Shown here piece by piece: positions 25,872 through 35,211 of a DNA stretch of 64,000 nt (its first letter is position 1; each line of letters starts with the position of its first letter). A program made the translations under genes and the position numbers. Below the pieces are notes generated by a model, which saw only the letters and a program-made list of their open reading frames with translations, made no database searches and was not told where the DNA came from. Source of the stretch: VAZQ01 sp963807865 (lineage in GTDB: Bacteria; Pseudomonadota; Alphaproteobacteria; Rhizobiales; Xanthobacteraceae); NCBI GenBank assembly GCA_963807865.1, contig CAWEDK010000034.1:186001-250000 (forward strand). Direction: 5' to 3'.

Positions 25872-26711
25872 TTAGTCGAGACGGATCGTGACCTCGGTAG
25901 CCTCGCGCCCCGCGACCGCCGTGAGGGTCAGGCGGGCGCCGTGGTAATTGGTGCCGGGCGGGGCGCCGTCGAGGTCGAAGGCGAAGCGGTGCAGGCCGTC
26001 GGGTGCGCCGCTCAGCGGGCTCGGCACCGGCAAGGCCCAATCCGCGGTCGGGCCCTCGGCAAAGAGGTCGACGTCGACCCCCGGGGGCGCAGCGACATCG
26101 ACCACGACGCGAGGCTTCGGCTTGTCTTCGCGGGCGACAGAACGGATGACGAGACCTTTCCCTTCGCCCAGCGCCCGCGGCTTGGGTACGCGGCTTTCGG
26201 CCGCCGCAAGCTGAGACTCCAGCTTGGATGAGCCGGGGATGATCGTCAGTTCGGCCTTTCCTTCGACCGGCGCGCAGAGCTTTTCGCAGATCGCATAGTC
26301 GGCGTTCAACCGCAGCGTGACCGGCTTCGCCGGATCCTCGGGTACGATCGCCAGCGGCAGGATCACGTCGCGATCGTAGCCGATGGTCATCGCCGAACCT
26401 TCCGGCAGGCGCTTCGGCGCAGGCCAGCGGACGTCGACCGATTTGACGTTCTGCGAACCCTTGAAATCGAAACGCGGTGGGATGCCGGCGTCGCCCGGAT
26501 AGCGCCAATAGGTGTGCCAGCCGAGCTTGAGACGGATCTCGATTCCGGCCTGGACGACCCTCGCTCCTGCGGCATGCGTGCCGGCGATCAACCGGATCGC
26601 GCTCCTGGTGTCGCCATCCCAGCGCGAGGCTTCGGCCGCGACCGCAGGGGTGGCGAACCAAGTCAACACACACGCCGCGACTGCGAGTCGCAGGTCATTT
26701 GGTTTGGTCAT
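25872..26711 (-). CDS. DsbD N-terminal-like periplasmic thiol-disulfide protein
   Basis: A 279-residue exported protein related to the N-terminal (alpha) domain of DsbD, without the membrane or thioredoxin domains. A signal peptide (about residues 8-26) is followed by LKLGWHTYWRYPGDAGIPPRF, a family hallmark, and IGYDRDVILPLAI. YAICEKLCAP then carries the two Cys expected to exchange electrons. It should receive reducing equivalents from a membrane partner and pass them to periplasmic targets, possibly cytochrome maturation or metal-handling proteins. Divergent from yqgE. The DsbD membrane partner is not in this window. Stand-alone versions are common in Hyphomicrobiales. Confidence 0.82.
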   Translation of the reverse strand: MTKPNDLRLAVAACVLTWFATPAVAAEASRWDGDTRSAIRLIAGTHAAGARVVQAGIEIRLKLGWHTYWRYPGDAGIPPRFDFKGSQNVKSVDVRWPAPKRLPEGSAMTIGYDRDVILPLAIVPEDPAKPVTLRLNADYAICEKLCAPVEGKAELTIIPGSSKLESQLAAAESRVPKPRALGEGKGLVIRSVAREDKPKPRVVVDVAAPPGVDVDLFAEGPTADWALPVPSPLSGAPDGLHRFAFDLDGAPPGTNYHGARLTLTAVAGREATEVTIRLD

Positions 26712-26918
26712 TGCACGCCCGGTCTAGGTTCGAAACTTTTGCCACGCCACTGAATTCATCGTGAGCACGGTTTGAAGCGGACGGGGCGTGGCCCACACGA
26801 CGAACAGAACACACACGAAAATGACACATATCGTCAGTCCAATTTCCATAGAATTCGCGACGTAAGGCGTGCGGGCCGGCGCGTTTGCAAACCGCGGACA
26901 ATCGGGTAGCATTTCCAC

Positions 26919-27620
26919 ATGAAATTCGGTCGCAACACAGGCCCGCGGGACGAGGACGGCGAGTCCGATCGTGAAGATCGCGGCGTGCGCGCGTCATCGA
27001 AAACCGGCAAGTCGAGGGCGAAGTCGCGCGTCGCGGTCAAGCGCGGCTATCTCGACGGCCAGATGCTGATCGCGATGCCGACCATGGGCGACGAGCGTTT
27101 CTCGCGCAGCGTGATCTACATGTGCGCGCACTCCTCCGAGGGCGCGATGGGGATCATCGTCAATCATCCGGCCGCGCACATCACGTTCTCCGATCTGCTC
27201 GTGCAGCTCAACGTGATCCCGGCGGCGGATACCATCCAACTGCCTTCGCGCGCCGAAGACGTGCGCGTACTCAAGGGCGGTCCGGTCGACACCCAGCGCG
27301 GCTTCGTGCTGCATTCGGCCGATTTCTACGTCGAGAACTCGACGCTGCCGATCGATGACGGCATCTGCCTCACCGCGACGCTCGACATCCTCAAGGCGAT
27401 CGCACGCGGTGAGGGGCCGAAGAGCGCCCTTCTGGCGCTCGGCTACGCGGGCTGGGCTCCCGGCCAGCTCGAGCAGGAAATTCATCAGAACGGCTGGCTG
27501 CACTGTCCGGCCGATCTCGACCTGATCTTCGGGCAGGATGTCGAAGGCAAATATTCGCAGGCGCTGCGGAAGATCGGCATCGATCTCGGCATGCTGTCGA
27601 GCGAAGCCGGACACGCCTGA
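26919..27620 (+). CDS. YqgE/AlgH family protein
   Basis: A 233-residue member of the UPF0301/AlgH family. The first 40 residues are charged and probably disordered. The core begins YLDGQMLIAMPTMGDERFSRSVIYMCAH and contains AMGIIVNHP and the family signature GGPVDTQRGFVLHS. It continues with LGYAGWAPGQLEQEI and NGWLHCPADLDLIF. AlgH was linked to alginate regulation in Pseudomonas, but its biochemical role is unsettled; structures resemble a redox or protein-binding fold. Divergent from the DsbD-like gene and near a peroxiredoxin, which supports a loose redox link. A solid family call. Confidence 0.93.
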   Translation: MKFGRNTGPRDEDGESDREDRGVRASSKTGKSRAKSRVAVKRGYLDGQMLIAMPTMGDERFSRSVIYMCAHSSEGAMGIIVNHPAAHITFSDLLVQLNVIPAADTIQLPSRAEDVRVLKGGPVDTQRGFVLHSADFYVENSTLPIDDGICLTATLDILKAIARGEGPKSALLALGYAGWAPGQLEQEIHQNGWLHCPADLDLIFGQDVEGKYSQALRKIGIDLGMLSSEAGHA

Positions 27621-27729
27621 ACTCGTTCGCGAAAAGCAAGTATTTTGGGCCTCCGTCGAGGCCGCTATTTCTTGAGTTGCGAAGACTGCATCGGTGCACT
27701 GTTGGGCGCCGAAATCGAGGTCTGCGGAG

Positions 27730-28488
27730 ATGATAGGCGCCCGTCTGATTTTTTCTTGTTTGCTCCTGCAAGCGACGACGGCTGACGCTGCGGAACTGAA
27801 GGTCATCTCGGCTGGAGCCGTGCGCAGCGTTGTCGGTGGAATGATCGATGACTATTCGCGCCAGACCGGAACCAAGTTCGATTTTACGGTCGGGTCGACT
27901 GGTCTGCTGCGCAAGATCATCGCGTCCGGTCAAGCGGCCGATCTCGTCATCGCGTCAGCGCCGCTGATGGCCGAACTGGAAGAGACCGGCAAGATGGTTC
28001 CGGCAAGCCGCGTCGATCTCGGACGGATCGGACTGGGGGTCGTGATCCGCGACGACGCGGCGATACCCGACCTCTCGACCCCGGAGGCGTTCCGGCAAGC
28101 GCTCATCAATGCGCGGTCGATCGCGTTCACCGCGCCGGCGTCCGGAGGCACTTCGACCACGCATCTGATGGCAGTGGCGGAGCGCTTCGGCATCAAGGAC
28201 ATGGTGATGCAGAAGGGCGTGTTTGCCACTGGCGGCAACGATGCGGTCGCCAAGGTCGCCGAAGGCAAGGCGGAAATTGCCATCGTGCTGATCAGCGAGA
28301 TCCACGTGAAGGGCGCGCGGTTGGCTGCGCCGCTGCCGCCCTCGGTGCAACTCACCACGCTCTATGCTGCGGCAATTCCGGTCAGCAGCACCGATCCGAC
28401 GGCCGCCCGCGCATTTACTGCCGCGCTGACGGGGCCGGCGCTGGCGCAGCGCTGGACTGCGGCGGGCTTCGAGTTGCCCATGAGATAA
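27730..28488 (+). CDS. ModA-like extracellular solute-binding protein
   Basis: A 252-residue periplasmic binding protein of the molybdate-binding (SBP_bac_11) type. A signal peptide (about residues 3-20) is followed by ELKVISAGAVRSVVGGMIDDY, then VGSTGLLRKIIASGQAADLVIAS. GGNDAVAKVAEGKAEIAIVLISE comes near the end. The ligand loops (SAGAV, GSTGLL) align with ModA pattern, but the oxyanion site is not identical. No ModB or ModC is nearby. Many soil bacteria have such orphan receptors, so the ligand may be another anion or an organic molecule. The start at 27730 follows CGGAG, and the frame also opens upstream at 27694. Confidence 0.78.
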   Translation: MIGARLIFSCLLLQATTADAAELKVISAGAVRSVVGGMIDDYSRQTGTKFDFTVGSTGLLRKIIASGQAADLVIASAPLMAELEETGKMVPASRVDLGRIGLGVVIRDDAAIPDLSTPEAFRQALINARSIAFTAPASGGTSTTHLMAVAERFGIKDMVMQKGVFATGGNDAVAKVAEGKAEIAIVLISEIHVKGARLAAPLPPSVQLTTLYAAAIPVSSTDPTAARAFTAALTGPALAQRWTAAGFELPMR

Positions 28489-28508
28489 TCGCTACACTGA
28501 ATACTCGG

Positions 28509-28593
28509 GTCATTGCCGGGCTTGACCCGGCACCTTCTGCTTCGCCTGAAGGTTCTTGTTTGATGGATGCGCGGGGCAAGCCCGCGCATGACG
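28509..28593. repeat. Palindromic repeat between convergent genes, related to 3465-3549
   Basis: GTCATTGCCGGGCTTGACCCGG on the left pairs with GGATGCGCGGGGCAAGCCCGCGCATGAC on the right. The motif is typical of short intergenic palindromes in this bacterial group. It lies between two convergent genes and may end transcription of both. Confidence 0.55.
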
Positions 28594-28616
28594 ACGTCGC
28601 TATTGTCTGTGCGGCG

Positions 28617-31532
28617 CTAAGGTACCCGCTGCTTGCTGCGCGGAGCAGGCGCCGGGTCATTGTTGACCAGGTCCTTTGCGGCGGACGCGTGCAGCATGTC
28701 GCGCGCGGCGTCGACGCTCATCGGCTCGCCGAAATAGTACCCCTGCGCATATTCGCAGCCGAGCTGATAGAGCTCGACGGCGTCCGAGTCGGTTTCGACG
28801 CCCTCGGCGACCACTTCCATGCCGAGATCGTGCGCCAGCGCGACGATCGAGCGCAGAATCACCGGACGGGCGCCCTTGCTGTTGTGGCGAACGAACGACT
28901 GGTCGATCTTGATGGTGTCGAACGGGAAGCGCTGCAGATAGGCAAGCGAGGAATGGCCGGTGCCGAAATCGTCCAGCGCCAGGCCTGCCCCGAGCTCGCG
29001 GATTCGCGTCAGCATCTGGGTGGCGTGCTCGGGATTCTCCATCACCAGCAACTCGGTCAGTTCAAGCTTGAGCGATCCGCGCGCCAGGCCGGAACGCGCG
29101 ATGACGGTGCGGAGGTCGTGGATCAGGTCCTGCCGCAGCAACTGACGCGACGACACGTTGACGCTGGCGAAGATCGGTTCGCGGGTCCGTACCGTGCGCT
29201 GCCAGATGGCAAGCTGCTTGGCGGTTCGCTCCAGCACGAACATTCCGAGGTCGACGATCAGCCCGATCTCCTCGGCGATGGCGATGAATTCGGATGGCGA
29301 GGTGCGGCCCATCTTGGGGTGATCCCAACGCGCCAGCGCCTCGAACCCGGCGACCGAACGGTCTTCCAGCCGGATGATCGGCTGGTAGAGGATGGTGATC
29401 TCGTCACGCTCCAGTGCGCGCCGCAGCTCTGACTCGAGCGTCAGCCGGTCGGTCTTGCGTGCCCGCATCGACGGCTTGAAAACCTCGATGCGGTCACCGC
29501 CGATACGCTTGGCGTGATACATCGCCAGTTCGGCGTCCTTGAGCACCTCCTCGGTGCGGTTGGGCTGGCCGTCGGCCAGCGCCAGCCCGATCGAGGCGGT
29601 GAGGAAAATCTCGCGGTCGTTGAACGTGATCGGCTGCCGGATACCCTTTCGCAAGGTTTCGGCGAACGCGATGATCTTCTCCGACTCGCGCTCCGACATC
29701 AGGATCAGCGCAAACTGGTCGCCCGACAGCCGCGCCAGCGTATCCTGCGGCTTGAGCAGCCGTCCGAGCCGGCGCGCCAGCGTCAGCAGGATGGAATCGC
29801 CGACCGCGATGCCGACCAAGTCGTTGACCTGCTTGAAGCGGTCGAGGTCGATCACCACGACGGTCGGCTTGATGGCCGGGTCGACCTTGGCGAACGCCAG
29901 CACGTTCTCCAGCCGGTCGATGAACAGCTCGCGATTGGGCAGGCCGGTCAGGTTGTCGTGCACCGCGTCGTGCAGCAGCCGCTCCTCGGCGTTCTTGAAT
30001 TCGGTGACGTCGGTGAGCGTGCCGACGAGCCGAATGACTTCGCCGTCCGAGCCCACCACCGGGCGGGCTTTGAGGGTGAACCACAGGTAGTGGCCGTCCG
30101 GACTGCGCAGGCGGAAATCCAGGGTCAGCCGGCCGCGGCGCTGTTCCAGCACGCCGTCGAGCGCGGCGCGGAAGCGGTCGCGGTCGAGCGGATGGAGCAC
30201 ATCGAGCCAGCGCGCTGCGGGGCCTTCGAGCGTGCCGCGCTTGAGCCCGAGCAGCGACTCGGTTTCCGGGCTGGTGTAGACCTTGTCGCCGGAAACGTCC
30301 CAGTCCCAGATCATGTCGCCGGCACCGGTCAGCGCCAGCGCGCGGCGCTCGACGTCCGATACGATCCCGCTGGTGATGCCGCCGGCGAATGCGTGCTGCA
30401 TCACCGTAAAGCCGATCAGCATGACGATCAGAACAAGGCCGCCGAGCAGCGCCGGACCGATGATGTCGTTGGTCACGAAGCCCAGGACGGCGAGCGCGGC
30501 CGCGACCGTCCACACCACCAGGAGGAGCCAGGTCGGGATCAGCAGGACCGCGCGATCGAAGCCATGGAGCGAGAGATAGATCACCAGCGCGAAGCCGGCG
30601 ATCGCCACCATGAGCAGCGAGATGCGGGCAATGCCCGACGCGATCGCTGGATCGAACAGCGCGACGCCCACCAGCATGCCCAGGAATGCCAGCCAGCCGA
30701 GGGTGATATGCGCATAGCGCACGTGCCAGCGATTGAGGTTGAGATAGGCGAACAGGAACACGACCAGCGTCGCTGCCAGGATCGCTTCACCGGACGCACG
30801 CCACACCCGCTCGGCGCCGGACGACATGTCGAAGACCTTGCCCCAGAAGCCGAAGTCGATGCCGATATAGACCAGCACCGCCCAGCCGAGCGCGGCTGCG
30901 GCCGGGAACATGATCGAGCCCTTCACGACGAACAGGATGGTGAGGAACAGCGCCAGCAGTCCGGCGATGCCGATCACGATGCCGTGGTAGAGCGTCAGGC
31001 TGTTGATCTTGTCCTTGTAGGCTTCGGGCTGCCACAGGTAGAGCTGCGATAGCTTGTCGTTCCGCAGTTCGAGCACGTAGGTCATCACGCTGCCGGGATC
31101 GAGCGTGATGCGGAAGATGTCGGCGGTGGCGCTGTCCTGGCGTTCGGGGCGCTCGCCGCTCGAAGTGATGCTGGCCACCCGGGAGAGGCCGAGGTCGGGC
31201 CACAGGATGCCCGATCCGACCATGCGATAGTGCGGCACGACGATGATGCGCTCGATCTGCTCGTCGCCGGAATTCGCCAGCGCGAACACCGCCCAGTTGG
31301 TGTTGCCTTCGCGCGCGCGCACGTCCATGCGGCGGATGATGCCGTCCGGACCGGGCGCGGCCGACACCAGGATGCGGCCTTCCTCGGTGCGGTGCCGTTC
31401 CGCGGCATCGGTCAGGTCGATCGCCGATGCGTCAGTGCGGACGTTGATGGCTTCGACAGCCCATGCCGGGGACGTGCCGGCAATGACGATGGCCAGCATC
31501 GCCATGCGGCAGGCTGCGCGGAAGAACTCCAA
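28617..31532 (-). CDS. Membrane PAS-GGDEF-EAL protein, probable c-di-GMP phosphodiesterase
   Basis: A 971-residue signalling protein. A signal peptide and periplasmic sensor (about residues 1-180) precede seven or so helices resembling 7TMR-DISM, then a PAS domain (MIWDWDVSGDKVYTSPE..), GGDEF and EAL domains. The GGDEF signature is SGDQF, so cyclase activity is doubtful. The EAL domain keeps EALARW, NVSSRQL, ELTE, LDDFGTGHSSLAYL, KIDQSFV and VVAEGVET, the metal and catalytic set. It should therefore hydrolyse c-di-GMP, perhaps in response to a periplasmic ligand. I chose a TTG at 31532 because GGGGGAG sits nine bases ahead; the open frame extends to 31787 without signal-like sequence, and an ATG lies at 31505. 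Confidence 0.85.
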   Translation of the reverse strand: MEFFRAACRMAMLAIVIAGTSPAWAVEAINVRTDASAIDLTDAAERHRTEEGRILVSAAPGPDGIIRRMDVRAREGNTNWAVFALANSGDEQIERIIVVPHYRMVGSGILWPDLGLSRVASITSSGERPERQDSATADIFRITLDPGSVMTYVLELRNDKLSQLYLWQPEAYKDKINSLTLYHGIVIGIAGLLALFLTILFVVKGSIMFPAAAALGWAVLVYIGIDFGFWGKVFDMSSGAERVWRASGEAILAATLVVFLFAYLNLNRWHVRYAHITLGWLAFLGMLVGVALFDPAIASGIARISLLMVAIAGFALVIYLSLHGFDRAVLLIPTWLLLVVWTVAAALAVLGFVTNDIIGPALLGGLVLIVMLIGFTVMQHAFAGGITSGIVSDVERRALALTGAGDMIWDWDVSGDKVYTSPETESLLGLKRGTLEGPAARWLDVLHPLDRDRFRAALDGVLEQRRGRLTLDFRLRSPDGHYLWFTLKARPVVGSDGEVIRLVGTLTDVTEFKNAEERLLHDAVHDNLTGLPNRELFIDRLENVLAFAKVDPAIKPTVVVIDLDRFKQVNDLVGIAVGDSILLTLARRLGRLLKPQDTLARLSGDQFALILMSERESEKIIAFAETLRKGIRQPITFNDREIFLTASIGLALADGQPNRTEEVLKDAELAMYHAKRIGGDRIEVFKPSMRARKTDRLTLESELRRALERDEITILYQPIIRLEDRSVAGFEALARWDHPKMGRTSPSEFIAIAEEIGLIVDLGMFVLERTAKQLAIWQRTVRTREPIFASVNVSSRQLLRQDLIHDLRTVIARSGLARGSLKLELTELLVMENPEHATQMLTRIRELGAGLALDDFGTGHSSLAYLQRFPFDTIKIDQSFVRHNSKGARPVILRSIVALAHDLGMEVVAEGVETDSDAVELYQLGCEYAQGYYFGEPMSVDAARDMLHASAAKDLVNNDPAPAPRSKQRVP

Positions 31533-31710
31533 AACGACGATCTCCCCCAGCTCGTGCCCGGTTGCCCCCGATAGCCTTGCTGTACGCGCAATTTCCGTGA
31601 AGTGGGCAACCTCTGTCAACTTTACGTCGATTTCGCGGCTTGTCTGCCTCGCCCGATGCGCCAAAGTGACTGAGGATGAATAGCGAGGACTTGCAGAAGA
31701 AGCAAGGAAT

Positions 31711-32718
31711 TCAACGGCTTGGGATTGTGAGCACGATCTTGCCGATATGCCCGCTGGACTCCAGCCGGGTGTGCGCTGCGGCAGCATCCGCGAGCGCGAA
31801 GGTGCTGTCGATCACCGGCTTGACCCGGCCGGCCGCGATCATCGGCAGCACACGCTCTTCCAGGGCACGTGCGATCGCGCCCTTGTCGGCCACCGATCGG
31901 GACCGCAGCGTCGAGCCGGTGTGGGTCAGACGCTTGAGCATGACACGCACGAAATCGACGGTGCCTTTCGAGCCGCCCTGGAAACCGATCTGCACCACGC
32001 GTCCTTCGACCGCGGCGGCTTCGTAGTTGCGCGGGATGTAGTCGCCGCCGACCATGTCGAGAATGACGTCGGCGCCCTTCCCGCCGGTCGCGGCCTTGCT
32101 GGCGGCGACGAAGTCCTCGGTCTTGTAGTTGACGGCGACGTCGGCGCCGAGCTTGCGGCAGGCGGCGCACTTCTCGGTCGAGCCGGCGGTGGCGATGACG
32201 CGGGCGCCGAACGCCTTGGCGAGTTGGATCGCGGTGGTGCCGATGCCCGACGAGCCACCGTGCACCAGCAGCGTTTCGCCGGAGGCCAGCCGTCCGCGCT
32301 CGAAGACATTGTGCCAGACCGTGAAGAACGTCTCCGGAATGGCCGCCGCCTCGATGAGGCTGAGGCCCGACGCGACCGGTAGGCAGTGGCTCTCGTGCGC
32401 CGCGCAGTATTCGGCGTAGCCGCCGCCGGACACCAGCGCCATGACCTGGTCGCCCAGCTTCCAGCGCGTCGCGCCTGGGCCGAGCGCGACGACCTGGCCG
32501 GCGATCTCCAAGCCCGGGATGTCGCTCGCGCCCGGCGGGGGCGGATAGAGTCCGAGCCGCTGCATCACGTCGGGCCGGTTGACGCCGGCGGCCGCGACCT
32601 TGACGAGAACCTCGCCGGCGCCCGGCTGCGGCAGCGGCCGCTGCTCCGGTACCAGCATATCCGGCCCGCCCGGCGCGCGGATTCCAATCACAGTCATCTC
32701 GGCAGGCAACGGTGCCAT
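31711..32718 (-). CDS. NAD(P)H quinone oxidoreductase, PIG3/zeta-crystallin type
   Basis: A 335-residue zinc-free medium-chain reductase that probably moves electrons from NADPH to quinones. The N-terminal part has VKVAAAGVNRPDVMQRLGLYPPPPGASDIPGLEIAG, characteristic of PIG3-type enzymes. The Rossmann motif is LLVHGGSSGIGTTAIQLAKAFGA. A Tyr-containing segment (SGGGYAEYCAAHESHCLPV) covers the substrate pocket. The stop lies close to the start side of the GGDEF/EAL gene but in the same orientation, with about 180 bases between them, so they are not clearly one operon. The family is firm; its physiological electron acceptor is unknown. Confidence 0.9.
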   Translation of the reverse strand: MAPLPAEMTVIGIRAPGGPDMLVPEQRPLPQPGAGEVLVKVAAAGVNRPDVMQRLGLYPPPPGASDIPGLEIAGQVVALGPGATRWKLGDQVMALVSGGGYAEYCAAHESHCLPVASGLSLIEAAAIPETFFTVWHNVFERGRLASGETLLVHGGSSGIGTTAIQLAKAFGARVIATAGSTEKCAACRKLGADVAVNYKTEDFVAASKAATGGKGADVILDMVGGDYIPRNYEAAAVEGRVVQIGFQGGSKGTVDFVRVMLKRLTHTGSTLRSRSVADKGAIARALEERVLPMIAAGRVKPVIDSTFALADAAAAHTRLESSGHIGKIVLTIPSR

Positions 32719-32820
32719 GGCGGCTCCTCTGGCGTCGGACGCGTGTGTTTAGTGACCGCGGCGGCATGTGACAACCGCGGCGCGGCCCGCTACTTTTGCG
32801 GCGATCCAACGGAGGTCGCT

Positions 32821-33015
32821 ATGGCGGCGATGGATGAGGACGATCGGCCCAAGAAGAAGATCACCCACGAGATCGGACAGGAGCTTGCGCTGATCTCGGT
32901 CAAGGAGCTGGAGGAACGGATCGCGCTGCTGCGGCAGGAGATCGAGCGGCTGGAGGCCGATATCCGCAAGAAGCAGACGTCGAAGAATCTCGCCGACCAG
33001 TTTTTCAAGAAATGA
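32821..33015 (+). CDS. DUF1192 family small protein
   Basis: A 64-residue charged protein. A short Asp/Lys-rich N-terminus is followed by HEIGQELALISVKELEERI, then a coiled-coil heptad helix (ALLRQEIERLEADIRKKQ). It ends NLADQFFKK. The pattern SVxELexRIalLrxEIeRLeaeI identifies DUF1192, a family of small proteins almost limited to Hyphomicrobiales, with no known function. It probably forms a dimer. It is preceded by GGAGG and starts at the ATG at 32821. Divergent from the quinone oxidoreductase. Downstream lie a palindromic repeat and the candidate small RNA. Confidence 0.88.
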   Translation: MAAMDEDDRPKKKITHEIGQELALISVKELEERIALLRQEIERLEADIRKKQTSKNLADQFFKK

Positions 33016-33067
33016 TGCGCGGCAAGCGCGACTGCGTTGCTGGACGAGCGGACTGCACGGTGCCGAT

Positions 33068-33141
33068 CTAGTGGTCCAGTTCCGAAGTTCGCATCATTTG
33101 TGCGGCACCCTCGTTTGCGAACTTCGGGCTCGGGGCACTAG
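33068..33141. repeat. CTAG palindrome, copy c (single hairpin)
   Basis: A single hairpin from CTAGTGGTCC to GGGGCACTAG with the GAAGTTCGCATCATT..TTTGCGAACTTC inner stem. The left outer arm (GGTCC) matches copy d hairpin A, while the right outer arm (GGGGCAC) matches copy d hairpin B, so it may be a mosaic that lost the linker region. It ends 40 bases before the CtrA-type box. Confidence 0.8.
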
Positions 33142-33180
33142 GCCACAGAGACCAGGTTTTTGGGGCGTTTCGGCGATTTA

Positions 33181-33195
33181 TTAACGGCTTGTTAA
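33181..33195 (+). promoter_or_regulatory. Perfect CtrA-type box TTAA-N7-TTAA
   Basis: TTAACGGCTTGTTAA matches the canonical full CtrA binding site exactly. CtrA is the cell-cycle response regulator of Alphaproteobacteria and normally acts at -35-overlapping sites. The box lies immediately before a stretch that folds into three hairpins and ends in a strong terminator (33284-33311), so it would control that transcript. It is not close to a protein start (ubiD-like ATG at 33503). Confidence 0.6.
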
Positions 33196-33211
33196 GCTTT
33201 CTCGATCATTA

Positions 33212-33311
33212 CTGTGGTTGTCCATCTTCTGGACATTGAGTGGCTCCTGTCCACTCTGTTTGACGCCTCCCTGTTAAAACTTCGAGCCGCCGGCAACGGC
33301 GGCTCTTTTTT
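33212..33311 (+). ncRNA. Candidate CtrA-controlled small RNA with anti-Shine-Dalgarno loops
   Basis: No open frame of note occupies this stretch. It has three consecutive stems. TGTCCA/TGGACA encloses TCTTC (33219-33235). GAGTGG/CCACTC encloses CTCCTGT (33238-33256). The terminator stem lies at 33284-33305. The second loop carries CTCC, and the single-stranded part between stems two and three carries CCTCCC; both could pair with ribosome binding sites, a known feature of several alphaproteobacterial regulatory RNAs. The 5' end is estimated from the CtrA box at 33181-33195. It is about 100 nucleotides long. I do not recognise an Rfam family. It could alternatively be a leader of the downstream ubiD-like gene ended by an attenuator. 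Confidence 0.55.
33284..33311 (+). terminator. Intrinsic terminator of the candidate small RNA
   Basis: A perfect nine-base stem GAGCCGCCG/CGGCGGCTC closes a GCAA tetraloop and is followed directly by six T residues (33306-33311). This is among the best intrinsic terminators in the window and lies where no protein gene ends, which points to a non-coding transcript. Confidence 0.85.
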
Positions 33312-33502
33312 CTGTACCGCCGGTTCAACCGGTGCACGCGCGTCCGGCCGTTCCCGGCGGCGCGGCGAGGCAACGTGCGTCGCCCAACCCAACAACCACG
33401 CCCGGCTGCCTTGCGGTTGCGCGGGCTTGCGCGCCGTCATGGAGTGGCGGAATAACAGAACCCGAGGCGCGGATGTGGCGCGCCGCCGACGGGGCTGTCA
33501 CC

Positions 33503-35211
33503 ATGGATGCCATCACCAAGCCGAAGCGAAAAGCCGCCGCCGCGCCGAGCCGCGCCTACCCGGACCTGCACGATCACGTGCGCGCGCTCGAGAAGGCCGG
33601 GCAGTTGATCCGGGTCGAGCGCCCGATCAACAAGGACACCGAGATGCACCCGCTGGTGCGCTGGCAGTTCCGCGGCGGCATCGCCGAGAAGGACCGCAAG
33701 GCGTTCCTGTTCACCAACGTGGTCGACAGCAAGGGCCGCAAATACGACATCCCGGTGCTGGTCGGCGGGCTCGCCGCCAACCGCGAAATCTACCGCATCG
33801 GCGTCGACTGCCCGTTCGAGGAGATCGACGCCCGCTGGGTGGCGGCGGCGCAGAAGCCCGATCCCGCCGCAGCTCGTCGACAACGCGCCCTGCCACGAGA
33901 TCGTCATCACCGGCAAGGACCTCGACAAGCCGGGGCAGGGGCTCGACGGCATTCCGCTGCCGATCTCGACGCCGGGCTGGGACGTCGCGCCGTACGCGAC
34001 GCTGTCGCAGTACATCACCCGGGACCCCGATACCGGCGTCCAGAACATGGGCAACTACCGCGGCCAGGTGAAGGCGCGACGGCGGCTCGGCATGAACCCG
34101 TCGCTGGAACTGCGGCCCGGCATCTACAATCACTGGGAGAAGCTGCGCGAGCGCGGCTTCAAGAAGCTGCCATGCGCGGTGGTGCTCGGCGCGCCGCCCT
34201 GCATCACGTTCGCGTCGGTGCAGAAGCTGCCCGAGACGCTCGACGAAATTCACGTCGCCGGCGCGCTGGTCGGCTCGCCGATCAACGTGGTGAAGGCGAA
34301 GACCGTCGATCTGCTGGTGCCGGCCGAGGCCGAGATCGTGATCGAGGGCTTCATCGACACCGAATATCTCGAGCCGGAGGCGCCGTTCGGCGAATCGCAC
34401 GGCCACGTCAACCTGCAGGAATTCAACGCCTACATGGACGTGACCGCGATCACGCGGCGCAAGGATGCGATCCTGACCTCGATCATCTCGCAGGTGACGC
34501 CGTCCGAATCGAGCCTGATCAAGCGCATCGGCATGGAGCCGCTGTTCCTGAACTACCTGCGCAACACGCTCGGCATCAAGGGCGTCAAGCGCGTCTCGAT
34601 GCACGAGCCGCTCACCAACATCCGCAAGGTGATCGCGCTGATCTGCGAGCGCGACATGCCGGCGACCGAGGTCTGGCGCGCGCTCTACGGCGCGGCCGTG
34701 CTGCATCGCGCCGCCGGCAAGTACGTCATCGCGGTCAACGACGACATCGATCCGGAGAATGCCGACGCGCTCTTGTGGGCGATGTCGTACCGCGCCAATC
34801 CGACGCTCGACATCCACATCCTGCCGCACCGCGATCAGGGCCATGGCCCGCGCAGCAAGCGCAACGACGGTCAGGACGCGTCGGTGCTGATCGACGCCAC
34901 GCTCAAGGAGAACTTCCCGCCGATCTCGCTGCCCAAGCGCCCCTACATGGAGCGCGCCAAGAAGATCTGGGAGGAGCTTGGACTGCCCGAGCTCAAGCCC
35001 GAGGCGCCGTGGTTCGGCTATTCGCTCGGCGAATGGTCGTCCGATCTCGACGAGGCGGCGGAGCGGGCGACGCGCGGCGACTATCTCGAGAACGGACCGC
35101 AACTGGAGAAACGCCGCCGCAAGGACGTGCGCATGAACACCGAAGTGCGCAACGTCGACGAGAGCGCGCACCAAGCCGAAGCGCAAGGCGAAACCGAAAT
35201 CGAAGCGCTGA
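33503..35211 (+). CDS. UbiD-family decarboxylase (two +1 frameshifts)
   Basis: UbiD-type enzymes use prenylated FMN to remove or add carboxyl groups on aromatic or unsaturated acids. The start PDLHDHVRALEKAGQLIRVERPINKDTE and RWQFRGGI fit the family. After an extra C near 33858 it continues PPQLVDNAPCHEIVITGKD and STPGWDVAPY. The catalytic region holds the E-x-PFGE element (LEPEAPFGESHGHVNLQ) and SLIKRIGMEPLFL. A second extra base near 35160 separates the body from a basic tail (TKPKRKAKPKSKR) ending at 35211. Repaired length is 568 residues, longer than E. coli UbiD (about 497). It may serve ubiquinone synthesis or aromatic catabolism; no ubiX is seen nearby. Confidence 0.85.
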
